Origin: Saprospiraceae bacterium
GTDB taxonomy: Bacteria; Bacteroidota; Bacteroidia; Chitinophagales; Saprospiraceae
Reading direction: 5' to 3'
Assembly (NCBI GenBank): GCA_007134625.1
Contig: SLKL01000423.1
Coordinates: forward strand, 1-9,780
DNA: 9,780 bases
Within the stretch, counting starts at the first letter, position 1, and each line of letters starts with the position of its first letter. The notes under the pieces are model-generated. The model was not told where the DNA came from. It worked only from the letters and a program-made list of their open reading frames with translations, and ran no database searches. The position numbers were made by a program, and so were the translations under genes. Shown here in pieces: positions 1 to 6,433 of the stretch.

Positions 1-76
1 AAATAATCGCCACTACCATCACCGCGAGAAAGACCCATGCCAATGTCGAATGTAAATGTTTAAACCCTGTGTACAT
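1..76 (-). CDS. Partial membrane protein, N-terminus only (runs off the left edge)
   Basis: Reading leftward from an ATG at 76-74, the frame stays open to the window edge and gives MYTGFKHLHSTLAWVFLAVM followed by VVAII. This is a short polar N-terminus with two His residues (7 and 9) and then a hydrophobic segment starting near residue 12, as in an integral membrane protein. The opening resembles small Bacteroidota membrane proteins that begin MYTG-x2-HxH and are often labelled cytochrome b-like or hypothetical; that comparison is from memory and only 25 residues are visible. The leader upstream is A/T-rich without a Shine-Dalgarno sequence, usual for the phylum. It is divergent from the HigA-type gene, with 116 bases between the two starts. 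Confidence 0.5.
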   Translation of the reverse strand, partial: MYTGFKHLHSTLAWVFLAVMVVAII

Positions 77-192
77 AGCTTTTTATTTTTATGACATAAA
101 AGTAAAAAATAAACTCATCATGGTAAAGCAATTGGGAATTATTCAGGGAAAAAGTTGTTGAGCATAAAAGTTAAGTACATTATAAATTTAAA

Positions 193-549
193 ATGGAAAT
201 AAAACCGATAAGAACCGAAACTGACTACCAAAAAGCTCTCAAACGCTTAGAGGTAATCTTTGATGCTAAACGCGGTACGAGAGAAGGTGATGAACTTGAA
301 ATATTATCGATTTTAATTGACAATTATGAAAGTGAAAACTTCCCTATCGATATGCCTGACCCCATATCAGCCATAAAATTCAGGATGGAACAAATGGGTC
401 TCAAACAAAAAGATTTAGTTGAGATGATAGGCTTTAAAAGTCGGGTGAGCGAAATAATGAATAAAAAGCGAAAGCTTACTTTAAGTATGATTCGGGAATT
501 AAATGCCAAGTTGGAAATACCCACTGAGGTGTTAATTCAGGATTACTAA
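193..549 (+). CDS. higA: HigA-type antitoxin / XRE-family DNA-binding protein (solitary)
   Basis: This 118-residue protein matches the architecture of HigA antitoxins of the COG5499 type: a helical N-terminal part (about 1-55, rich in Glu, Asp and Lys) that would contact a toxin, then a helix-turn-helix domain (about 58-113). The C-terminal half carries the family signature: FRMEQMGLKQKDLVEMIG at 63-80, a recognition helix around SRVSEIMN (83-90), then KRKLTL and a closing IPTEVLIQ. HigA proteins bind their own promoter and neutralise a HigB mRNA-cleaving toxin, whose gene usually lies immediately upstream. Here the upstream gap is 116 bases before a divergent gene and contains no frame resembling HigB; the next 600 bases downstream also lack one. 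The protein is therefore either an orphan antitoxin or a regulator of other genes. The family call is secure, the function as an antitoxin is not. Confidence 0.8.
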   Translation: MEIKPIRTETDYQKALKRLEVIFDAKRGTREGDELEILSILIDNYESENFPIDMPDPISAIKFRMEQMGLKQKDLVEMIGFKSRVSEIMNKKRKLTLSMIRELNAKLEIPTEVLIQDY

Positions 550-1149
550 ACATCTTAGCTATGATTTAAAAATTAGTGGCTTTAATATTTTCCAACCGAT
601 TGACTTTTTGATCTCCAAAGAAGATAGATTAAAACACATCACCTCTTATTAAAAACCTTGAAGTATAAAAACACCTTGTTGTTTACGGACTAGTAATAAC
701 AATTATCTGAGTCAAGTTCATTTACTTTTGAGTTTTTGTTATCCAAATATGTGGTATTTGTAAAAATGGAAAATAAAAAAATTGGGTGAACTAAATTGGT
801 TTTACCCCAAAACACTGGATCTCCCAATATAAAAGAAGTCGGACCTTCTTGATTTTTTTGAGGATCTCTCGTCCTAAGACGAGACCAAAAAAGAAAGATA
901 CTCATGATATACCGCGCGGGCTTAGTCTTGTCCATAAGAAAAGATAAGGTCTTACAGCACCTTTTTGGTAAATGTACCTACTTGTTTCCAGAGAGTATAG
1001 TGGATCAAAACTAATTTGTTGTTGCCGAAACAAGGTTTCATTACTCAAAAAAAGGGTTCTAGTTACCGATCTCTTCGATAGATTTTCAATTGGTTTCAAG
1101 ATTCATATTGAGTTAATTTTTTTATATATTCATTTGAAATCTTTAATAC
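550..1149. other. Gene-free stretch with small hairpins
   Basis: About 600 bases between the HigA-type gene and the dps terminator contain no frame I would call a gene. The open frames here (up to 81 codons) overlap one another on both strands and have no recognisable motif. Visible structure: a 6-bp hairpin AAGAAG/CTTCTT at 833-850 followed by a T-run at 853-859, which could act as a weak rightward terminator though it is 284 bases past the nearest rightward stop codon; a perfect 7-bp stem TCTCGTC/GACGAGA with a CTAA loop at 867-884; and ATTGGG/CCCAAT arms at 781-786 and 823-828. Confidence 0.4.
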
Positions 1150-1187
1150 AAAAAAAGCCCCGCTAAGCTCAATTGACCTAACGGGAC
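1150..1187 (-). terminator. Intrinsic terminator of the persulfide dioxygenase-dps operon
   Basis: On the leftward strand an 11-bp stem (1187-1177 with 1167-1157, including four G-U pairs, core CCCG/CGGG) closes a 9-base loop and is followed directly by seven U residues (complement of 1150-1156). It starts 26 bases after the dps stop codon. Stem, loop and U-tract all fit a rho-independent terminator acting on leftward transcripts. Confidence 0.85.
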
Positions 1188-1213
1188 CTATTATTCTTAA
1201 TCATTCTGCTGAA

Positions 1214-1687
1214 TTACTTCGCCCAGGCAGAAAACATCCAGTGGCGTTGTTCAGTTCTCTTCATGTAACCGGTAATTTGATCCTCGGTTGCATTGTCGTC
1301 TATTTCGCTTGCAGCCTCCACAGCGTCCATCATGAACGAAAGCAGAAACTCAAAATCCTGAATAACCTGTTGAACCATTTCCTTGGAATTTAAGTCCGTT
1401 CCCGCTTCTTCAATTTCAGCTACTTTCAGGTAATCTGCCATTGTGCTTAACGGCTTATGTCCAAAAACTCTGATTCGCTCAGCGATTTCATCTATCTGAA
1501 TTTTTACCTGATCATACTCCAGTTCAAATTGATCATGGAGTTCAAAAAAATCAGGACCTTCTACATTCCAGTGAAAATTTCTGAGCTTTTGATAATGGAC
1601 CTGCAAATTGGCCAATAATTTATTCAGTGCTTCAACTATTTCAGCGGTTTCTTCTTCTGAGAAACCCAGTTTCTTGTATTCTTTCAT
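1214..1687 (-). CDS. dps: Dps family ferritin-like DNA-binding/iron-storage protein
   Basis: The 157-residue protein is a Dps-type miniferritin, a family that assembles into a 12-subunit shell, oxidises ferrous iron with hydrogen peroxide and stores the iron, limiting Fenton damage. All ligands of the inter-subunit ferroxidase centre are visible in the characteristic spacing: His39 (in NFHWNVEGP), His51, Glu55, Asp66 and Glu70 (in DEIAERIR). The length is normal for the family. The N-terminus is short and has few Lys residues, so direct DNA binding is uncertain. It is the second gene of a leftward operon, starting 22 bases after the stop codon of the persulfide dioxygenase gene, and is followed by a strong intrinsic terminator. 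No separate promoter is evident in the 22-base gap, so expression probably depends on the upstream promoter. Confidence 0.95.
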   Translation of the reverse strand: MKEYKKLGFSEEETAEIVEALNKLLANLQVHYQKLRNFHWNVEGPDFFELHDQFELEYDQVKIQIDEIAERIRVFGHKPLSTMADYLKVAEIEEAGTDLNSKEMVQQVIQDFEFLLSFMMDAVEAASEIDDNATEDQITGYMKRTEQRHWMFSAWAK

Positions 1688-1709
1688 CGATTGTAATTTT
1701 TATTAAAAA

Positions 1710-3086
1710 TTAAACTAATTCCTTTGCTGCATATTCTTTAACAGCTTCACTTAAGTCAACTACTTTTGTGTCCCCAATGTTCATTTCAACTATACTGCTT
1801 CCCGCAGCCGAACGATATCCTCCTGCACAATGAACCAAAACCGGCTTATCTGTAGGAATTTCATCAATTCTTTTTCTCAATTCATTCAAAGGGATATTGA
1901 TGCCATGCTCGAAAAATTTACCGGCAGCAACTTCTGATGGATTTCTAATATCCAATATCGTCCAGGCATTGGGATTGTTTTCAAAGTCATGCTTGTCAAA
2001 AGAAGGTGATGTTTCCTCTCCGTACTCAAGTACAAATGCGGCTTTAATTCGACCTTCATAGGCGATTTTAGCTGTTCGTCTTACCAATGTTTCCAGGGTA
2101 TCCTGATCTTCAGCAGCCAGATAAAATGGCTCATCCGGTGCTACAATACTACCTAACCAGGTTTCAAATTTGTTGCCATCCATCAGATTGATAGAATTTG
2201 GAAGATGCCCTTCCTTAAACAAATCAGCTGATCTCGTATCGATAATTACGATATTGGGATCCAAACCTTCAAGGTCATCTTGGCTTTTTACCGGTCCCCA
2301 GAATTTTACCTTAGTGATCGAAGGCTGATATTCGTATGCACCACCTTTATTCACCGCAACATTATATCCAAAATAATCCGGGATAAACGGTTGGTCAGCA
2401 GTTATTTCCTTAATAAAGTCCTCTTTACTCATTTCCTGCATTGACCAGTTGGTCTTTTTCTCTTTACCGATGGTACTTGAATCATCCGAGCTCAATGCTT
2501 TTCCACAAAGTGTTCCGGCACCGTGAGCAGGATAAACAATCACATCGTCATCCAGCTTCATCAGTTTGTCTCTTAGTGAGTGATACATCTGACCTGCCAA
2601 TTCTTCTCTTTTTGCCTGTAGGGCTCCTGCACTTTCTCTCAAATCCGGTCTTCCGCAATCGCCTATAAATAAAGTATCTCCCGTAAATACGTACTTGTCT
2701 TTTCCATTATCATTCAACACTATACATATACTATCGGGTGAATGACCCGGTGTATTGATCGCATGCAGACTTACTCCTCCAGGCATTTTTATTTTTTGAC
2801 CCTCATCAAAACCCTTATGCGGGTAGTCTGCTTTAACCATTGAACTTACATAAATAGTTGCACCGGTTTCCAGGTGAATCTCTTTATGCGAACTGGTAAA
2901 ATCTGCATGGGGATGCGTCTCAATAACACCTACGATCTCAGCATTATGTCTTCTCGCAAAATCATAGTAAATTTTAGGATCTCTTTGCGGATCTACTAAA
3001 ACTATCTCTTTCCCGCTAAGGATTGCATATGAATAATGCGCTAGCGGCTTATCTTCGAATTGCTTTACAATTAAGTTGTTTTCCAT
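1710..3086 (-). CDS. MBL-fold persulfide dioxygenase fused to two rhodanese domains
   Basis: This 458-residue cytoplasmic protein begins with an ETHE1-like metallo-beta-lactamase domain (about 1-200), which in this family oxidises glutathione or protein persulfide to sulfite with O2 at a mononuclear iron. Visible metal-site motifs are THPHAD (57-62), TPGHS (112-116), TGDTLF (135-140) and PAHGAG (187-191 region). By analogy with ETHE1 the iron ligands would be His58, His115 and Asp137. Two rhodanese domains follow. The first (about 265-355) has the structural IIDTR motif (281-285) but no active-site Cys, reading FYLAAEDQD where the loop should be. The second (about 372-458) has ILDIR (377-381) and an intact active loop CAGGYR with Cys420. 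Such fusions are common in Bacteroidota and couple sulfane-sulfur transfer to persulfide oxidation. It is the first gene of an operon with dps. Specificity (sulfide detoxification or thiosulfate-linked) cannot be read from sequence. Confidence 0.92.
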   Translation of the reverse strand: MENNLIVKQFEDKPLAHYSYAILSGKEIVLVDPQRDPKIYYDFARRHNAEIVGVIETHPHADFTSSHKEIHLETGATIYVSSMVKADYPHKGFDEGQKIKMPGGVSLHAINTPGHSPDSICIVLNDNGKDKYVFTGDTLFIGDCGRPDLRESAGALQAKREELAGQMYHSLRDKLMKLDDDVIVYPAHGAGTLCGKALSSDDSSTIGKEKKTNWSMQEMSKEDFIKEITADQPFIPDYFGYNVAVNKGGAYEYQPSITKVKFWGPVKSQDDLEGLDPNIVIIDTRSADLFKEGHLPNSINLMDGNKFETWLGSIVAPDEPFYLAAEDQDTLETLVRRTAKIAYEGRIKAAFVLEYGEETSPSFDKHDFENNPNAWTILDIRNPSEVAAGKFFEHGINIPLNELRKRIDEIPTDKPVLVHCAGGYRSAAGSSIVEMNIGDTKVVDLSEAVKEYAAKELV

Positions 3087-3126
3087 CTTTGTTAAAATTT
3101 TACTTTGTTGATAATTGATTATACTG

Positions 3127-3134
3127 CAAAGTTA
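3127..3134 (-). promoter_or_regulatory. Bacteroidota -7 promoter element of the persulfide dioxygenase operon
   Basis: On the leftward strand the octamer TAACTTTG matches the Bacteroidota -7 consensus TAnnTTTG exactly. It lies 41 bases upstream of the ATG, giving a short leader. No TTTG-like -33 element is present 19-20 bases upstream; a palindromic site sits a little further up instead, suggesting an activator-dependent promoter. Confidence 0.6.
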
Positions 3135-3156
3135 AAACGATAGAAGGTAGTCGCCC

Positions 3157-3170
3157 GTGATATAAATCAC
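3157..3170. promoter_or_regulatory. CRP/FNR-family operator palindrome
   Basis: A perfect inverted repeat GTGAT-N4-ATCAC. On the leftward strand it reads TGTGATTTATATCACG, which fits the CRP form TGTGA-N6-TCACA in 9 of 10 positions and resembles the FNR form TTGAT-N4-ATCAA in 8 of 10. Its centre (3163.5) is about 40 bases upstream of the start point implied by the -7 element at 3127-3134, which is where a class II activator binds. The protein that binds it is not in this window. Confidence 0.6.
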
Positions 3171-3226
3171 ATAAGGAAGTTGTTAATTTAAGTCTAATCT
3201 GAAAATACCTTTATCAATGAGAAAGA

Positions 3227-3269
3227 AATGCAACTCCTGATTAATTAAGGAGTTGCATTGGTATTTTTT
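3227..3269 (-). terminator. Strong hairpin, probable terminator of the coiled-coil protein gene
   Basis: A perfect 12-bp stem (AATGCAACTCCT at 3227-3238 with its complement at 3248-3259) encloses a 9-base A/T loop. It lies 34 bases after the stop codon of the leftward coiled-coil gene. Leftward transcripts would continue with UUUCUUUCUC after the stem, an imperfect U-tract. On the opposite strand a T6 run (3264-3269) follows four bases after the stem, so it may terminate in both directions. It also separates the coiled-coil gene from the promoter of the persulfide operon. Confidence 0.75.
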
Positions 3270-3293
3270 GGATTTAAGAAATTAACTCAATAA

Positions 3294-3581
3294 TCAACTA
3301 CTCACTAATTTACCTAATTTTTCAAATCCTTCTTTAAAAGACTCACTACTTTCCTTAAAAACAGACTTGGCTTTTTCCCACTGCTCTTCTCCGGCATTTT
3401 CAAGTTCATGGTACTTCTTTTCCAGTTTGGCTTTTTGGATTTTCAATTCAGCTATTTCTTCATTGAATTCAGTTTTTGCTTTTTCCGAAACTCTTTGACT
3501 CTTCTTTTCCAAATCCTCTATTCTTGAAAATACATCATCTAATGTCTTCTTTGCTTTTTCTTTAAATTCCTGACGGTTCAT
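3294..3581 (-). CDS. Small charged coiled-coil protein, sll1863-like stress protein family
   Basis: The 95-residue product is almost entirely helical and charged, with no Cys and no Pro. Residues about 5-75 form a continuous predicted coiled coil (DDVFSRIEDLEKKSQRVSEK and further Glu/Lys heptads), and the tail repeats an amphipathic FKE pattern (VFKESSESFKEGFEKLGKL, 74-92). There is no signal peptide or membrane segment, so it should be a soluble cytoplasmic protein. Size and composition resemble small proteins annotated as sll1863-family stress response proteins, found widely in Bacteroidota and Cyanobacteria; low-complexity coiled coils can match such families spuriously. It lies on the same strand as the persulfide dioxygenase-dps operon but has its own terminator hairpin, so it is probably transcribed separately. 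The start ATG has an A/T-rich leader and no Shine-Dalgarno sequence. Confidence 0.7.
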   Translation of the reverse strand: MNRQEFKEKAKKTLDDVFSRIEDLEKKSQRVSEKAKTEFNEEIAELKIQKAKLEKKYHELENAGEEQWEKAKSVFKESSESFKEGFEKLGKLVSS

Positions 3582-3830
3582 AATTTTTATATTTTTGTTA
3601 TAACTATCTATACAACAGTATTTTGTACAAATTGTTTATATTTCTCTAATTCCAAATTGACTATATCGATTTTTCAAAAAGTGTGAATCGGGCGCATGAT
3701 AAAATACCGGAAAGTTTATTTTTTATATAGACAGCACCAACGACCTCTTTTCCATAATTGCCTTATCTTGCACATTCATTTTTCAACATTTTGAGAATGA
3801 GAACCTTTTAAGAGAAGGCTAAACAATATA

Positions 3831-5063
3831 ATGGAAAATCGAAAATACGACATAGTGGTATGGGGGGCTACAGGCTTCACCGGTAAGTTAGTAGCGGAAT
3901 ATCTGGATAAAATTGCGGCAGAATCCAAGATAAGTTGGGCAGTTGCAGGCAGGAATAAGGAAAAATTGCTGGAGCTGATTGAGCGTATTCCGGGCTTAAA
4001 CGAAGGAGATTATCTGCTTGCCGATAGCTTTGACTTGTCGTCACTGAAGGAAATGTGTCGCAATGCAAAAGTAGTTTTGACCACTGTGGGACCCTATGCA
4101 AAATACGGAGATAATTTAGTGGAGGCCTGTATAGCGGAGGGAACAGATTATTGCGACCTGAGTGGTGAGGTTCACTGGATGCGGAAAATGATCGATCGCT
4201 GGCAGGACAAAGCCAAAAAGGCAGGTGTTCGGCTTGTCAATTGCTGTGGCTTCGACAGTGTGCCAAGTGACATGGGTGTTCTGTTTATGCAGAAAAAAGT
4301 CATGGAGGAAACAGGTGAATATTTCCCCTCCATTTCTATGCGACTCAAAAATGCCAAAGGTGGTTTTAGCGGCGGCACTTTTGCGAGTATGTTCAACATC
4401 AGGGAAGATGCAGAGAAGGACAGATCAATTTACAAAGTGATTATGCGCAGGTATTCCCTCAATCCCGATCAGGAATTTGACGGACCGGACAAACGCGACT
4501 TAAGGACTGTGCTTTACGATCCCATTGCCCGATCGTGGATAGCACCATTTATTATGGCTACCATTAATACGCGAATTGTACGTCGGTCGCATGCACTGGA
4601 GGGTTTTCCTTATGGGGAGAATTTTACTTATGACGAAGCTATTTATTGCGGAAAAGGCTTCCGCGGAAGGCTCAGGGGTTGGGGATACATCCTTCCTTTA
4701 GGTGTGGTCAGAGCAGCAAAACCCGGTTCTTTGCTCAATAAATTACTTCGATGGTATTTACCTGATCCGGGTGAAGGTCCCTCTGCAGAAAAAAGAGAAA
4801 AAGGTTGGTTCCGCCTGACTTTTTACGGAAAAACCGCTGACAACCGCATAGCTGAAGCCGAATTAACCGGTCAAGGTGATCCCGGATACAGCGCAACTGC
4901 CCGAATGATAGCTGAATGTGCAGTTTGCCTGGCAAAGGACCGCCACCAACTTCCGGATAGATCAGGTTTTCTCACCCCTGCCACCGCAATCGGTGATTTA
5001 TTGACAAAAAGACTCACAACAAGAGGGAGGATGAAGTTTAAGTGGAAAGGGTTTAAAAGGTAA
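3831..5063 (+). CDS. Saccharopine dehydrogenase-like oxidoreductase (trans-acting enoyl reductase type)
   Basis: The 410-residue protein begins with a Rossmann fold that binds NAD(P): IVVWGATGFTGKLVAEYL with GATGFTG at 12-18, and AGR at 39-41, the place where NADP-binding enzymes contact the phosphate. Further family motifs are TVGPYAKYGD (85-94), TDYCDLSGE (105-113), NCCGFDSVPSD (137-147) and GGFSGGTFAS (177-186). This set is typical of the saccharopine-dehydrogenase-like family that includes mycobacterial trans-acting enoyl reductases and eukaryotic SCCPDH, not of the lysine-pathway saccharopine dehydrogenase. The substrate is unknown; a lipid or polyketide intermediate is plausible from the family. 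The length is normal. An AGAAGG at 3813-3818 lies 12 bases before the ATG, a little far for a ribosome binding site. It is divergent from the coiled-coil gene (249 bases between starts), with no operon partner in the window. A 60-base sample of it (4141-4200) is 48% GC, higher than the persulfide operon. Confidence 0.85.
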   Translation: MENRKYDIVVWGATGFTGKLVAEYLDKIAAESKISWAVAGRNKEKLLELIERIPGLNEGDYLLADSFDLSSLKEMCRNAKVVLTTVGPYAKYGDNLVEACIAEGTDYCDLSGEVHWMRKMIDRWQDKAKKAGVRLVNCCGFDSVPSDMGVLFMQKKVMEETGEYFPSISMRLKNAKGGFSGGTFASMFNIREDAEKDRSIYKVIMRRYSLNPDQEFDGPDKRDLRTVLYDPIARSWIAPFIMATINTRIVRRSHALEGFPYGENFTYDEAIYCGKGFRGRLRGWGYILPLGVVRAAKPGSLLNKLLRWYLPDPGEGPSAEKREKGWFRLTFYGKTADNRIAEAELTGQGDPGYSATARMIAECAVCLAKDRHQLPDRSGFLTPATAIGDLLTKRLTTRGRMKFKWKGFKR

Positions 5064-5112
5064 TTTTAATTGTAACTATTTACGACCTTAGATATCGCAT
5101 AAATTTTGTCAT

Positions 5113-5162
5113 GATTTTTGCTTTTTAATTGCAAAAATCCCGCCAAAATTTGGGAGATTTTC
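5113..5162. repeat. Two overlapping, mutually exclusive hairpins
   Basis: A perfect 9-bp stem GATTTTTGC/GCAAAAATC (5113-5121 with 5131-5139, 9-base loop) overlaps a second imperfect stem in which AAAATC plus CC (5134-5141) pairs with GG, a bulged A and GATTTT (5153-5161). The segment 5134-5139 can be in only one of them. It lies 50-100 bases after the oxidoreductase stop and may act in termination or be part of the repeat cluster that follows. There is no U-tract of the usual kind. Confidence 0.4.
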
Positions 5163-5164
5163 AG

Positions 5165-5218
5165 ATTAATAACCACGGGAGATACCCGTGGTTATTAATG
5201 TAGGACCCTTTCAGGGTC
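5165..5218. repeat. REP-like double hairpin element
   Basis: A perfect 15-bp inverted repeat (ATTAATAACCACGGG at 5165-5179 with its complement at 5185-5199, loop AGATA) is followed four bases later by a 6-bp inverted repeat GACCCT/AGGGTC (5204-5218, loop TTC). A long GC-capped stem plus a small second stem is the form of REP-type intergenic repeats, which in Bacteroidota can be mobilised by REP-associated tyrosine transposases. From memory this motif recurs in Bacteroidota intergenic DNA. Neither stem is followed by a T-run, so a plain terminator is less likely. No transposase gene is in the window. Confidence 0.55.
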
Positions 5219-5386
5219 ATCTACTAAATAGTTACTTTTAATTAACTTAAGACCAATTTGTAAAACCCCTAAAAAATAGCAAGTTTTTTCCAAATCCTAC
5301 TTATTTCTCATTTTTCTTTAAACAAAGCGACAATGTTTTGTTTTTTCATTAACGACCAATCTCAAAAATTAACCTAAAGCAAAAAA

Positions 5387-6433
5387 ATGAAGAAGCTTAC
5401 AATATTTTTCATCCTGTTTAGCATTGTTTTTACCTATAGTTTTGAATTAGAAGCTTGTACAAGAGTGGTGTACAAGGGTCCTGATAATACTGTTTTAACT
5501 GGTAGGAGCATGGATTTTTCAATTGAAATACCTGCCAATCAATGGATTTTTCCCCGCGGTATGAAAAGAAATGGGGAGGTTGGACAGAATTCCATAGAAT
5601 GGGTATCAAAATACGGAAGTATTGGAGTAAGCAGCTGGGATATTGCCATTGTGGATGGCATGAACGAGAAGGGTCTTGTAGCTAATTTGCTTTGGTTAGT
5701 CGAATCAGAGTACCCCACCTTCGATAAAGAGGGTAATGAACCAGGTATGGCTATATCTCTATGGGCTCAATACGTTCTGGATAATTTTGCTACGGTTACT
5801 GAGGCTGTAGAAGAACTCGCAAAAGAAGAATTTGCCGTAGTTTCAGATTTTATACCGGGCACGGATAAATTTACTACTGTACATTTATCCATTTCTGACC
5901 CCACCGGAGACAATGCCATTTTTGAATACATTGAAGGAAAACTGGTTATTCATCACGACCCTTCCTATATAGTTATGACCAATGACCCTCCTTATGAAAA
6001 ACAGTTAGCAATTGCTAAATATTGGGAAAATATACCAGGTAAGGTATTTCTACCCGGATCAGTAACCGCAGCCGATCGCTTTGTGAGAGCTAACTTTTTT
6101 ATCAATGCCATTCCCCAAACCTCTGATACCAGGATTGCTGTAGCAGGAGTATTTAGCGTAGTCAGGAATGTATCCGTACCTTATGGATTCGAAATCGAGG
6201 GTTTTCCTAACTTATCCACAACGCGCTGGCGCTGTGTAGCCGATCAAAAGAATTTAGTGTACTATTTTGAAACAGCTCTAACTCCTAATACTTTTTGGGT
6301 GGACCTGAAGAAGGTCGATTTTAGTGAAGGTGCTCCAGTAAAAAAATTAGATCTTTCAAACCATCAAACCTATTCAGGTGAAGTTTCAGGTGAATTTAGA
6401 GAATCAGCGCCTATGGTTTTTATGGGTTTGTAA
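5387..6433 (+). CDS. Exported choloylglycine hydrolase-family (linear amide C-N hydrolase) protein
   Basis: The 348-residue precursor has a signal peptide (MKK, then a hydrophobic core about 4-19) ending LEA just before Cys24. In this N-terminal nucleophile family, which includes penicillin V acylases, bile salt hydrolases and N-acyl-homoserine-lactone acylases, Cys becomes the first residue of the mature enzyme and attacks a linear amide bond. The key residues keep family spacing: Cys24, Arg40 and Asp43 in TGRSMDF (equivalent to C2, R18 and D21 of bile salt hydrolase), GMNEKGLVANLLWL (91-104), Asn199 in VMTNDPPYEKQL, and a conserved ADRFVR (229-234) region. Cys24 could be read as a lipobox Cys, but Glu at -2 does not suit one and the catalytic role explains it better. 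Location is the periplasm or outside. The substrate cannot be told; bile salts are unlikely in a free-living organism, N-acyl amides are more plausible. It appears to be a single-gene unit; I see no clear promoter or terminator. Confidence 0.9.
   Translation: MKKLTIFFILFSIVFTYSFELEACTRVVYKGPDNTVLTGRSMDFSIEIPANQWIFPRGMKRNGEVGQNSIEWVSKYGSIGVSSWDIAIVDGMNEKGLVANLLWLVESEYPTFDKEGNEPGMAISLWAQYVLDNFATVTEAVEELAKEEFAVVSDFIPGTDKFTTVHLSISDPTGDNAIFEYIEGKLVIHHDPSYIVMTNDPPYEKQLAIAKYWENIPGKVFLPGSVTAADRFVRANFFINAIPQTSDTRIAVAGVFSVVRNVSVPYGFEIEGFPNLSTTRWRCVADQKNLVYYFETALTPNTFWVDLKKVDFSEGAPVKKLDLSNHQTYSGEVSGEFRESAPMVFMGL

Noticed and set aside
690..1166. Three overlapping open frames of 64-81 codons, two leftward (690-935, 902-1099) and one rightward (972-1166)
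   Set aside because: They overlap each other on both strands, have no recognisable motif, signal peptide or credible start context, and one runs into the dps terminator. They look like chance frames in AT-rich DNA.
3622..3631. Palindrome TTTGTACAAA upstream of the coiled-coil gene as an operator
   Set aside because: A 10-base palindrome in such AT-rich DNA is expected by chance now and then, and no promoter element is positioned relative to it.
5450..5458. Cys24 of the amidase as a lipoprotein anchor
   Set aside because: Glu at -2 does not suit a lipobox, and Cys24, Arg40 and Asp43 match the spacing of the N-terminal nucleophile active site, so the Cys is catalytic.
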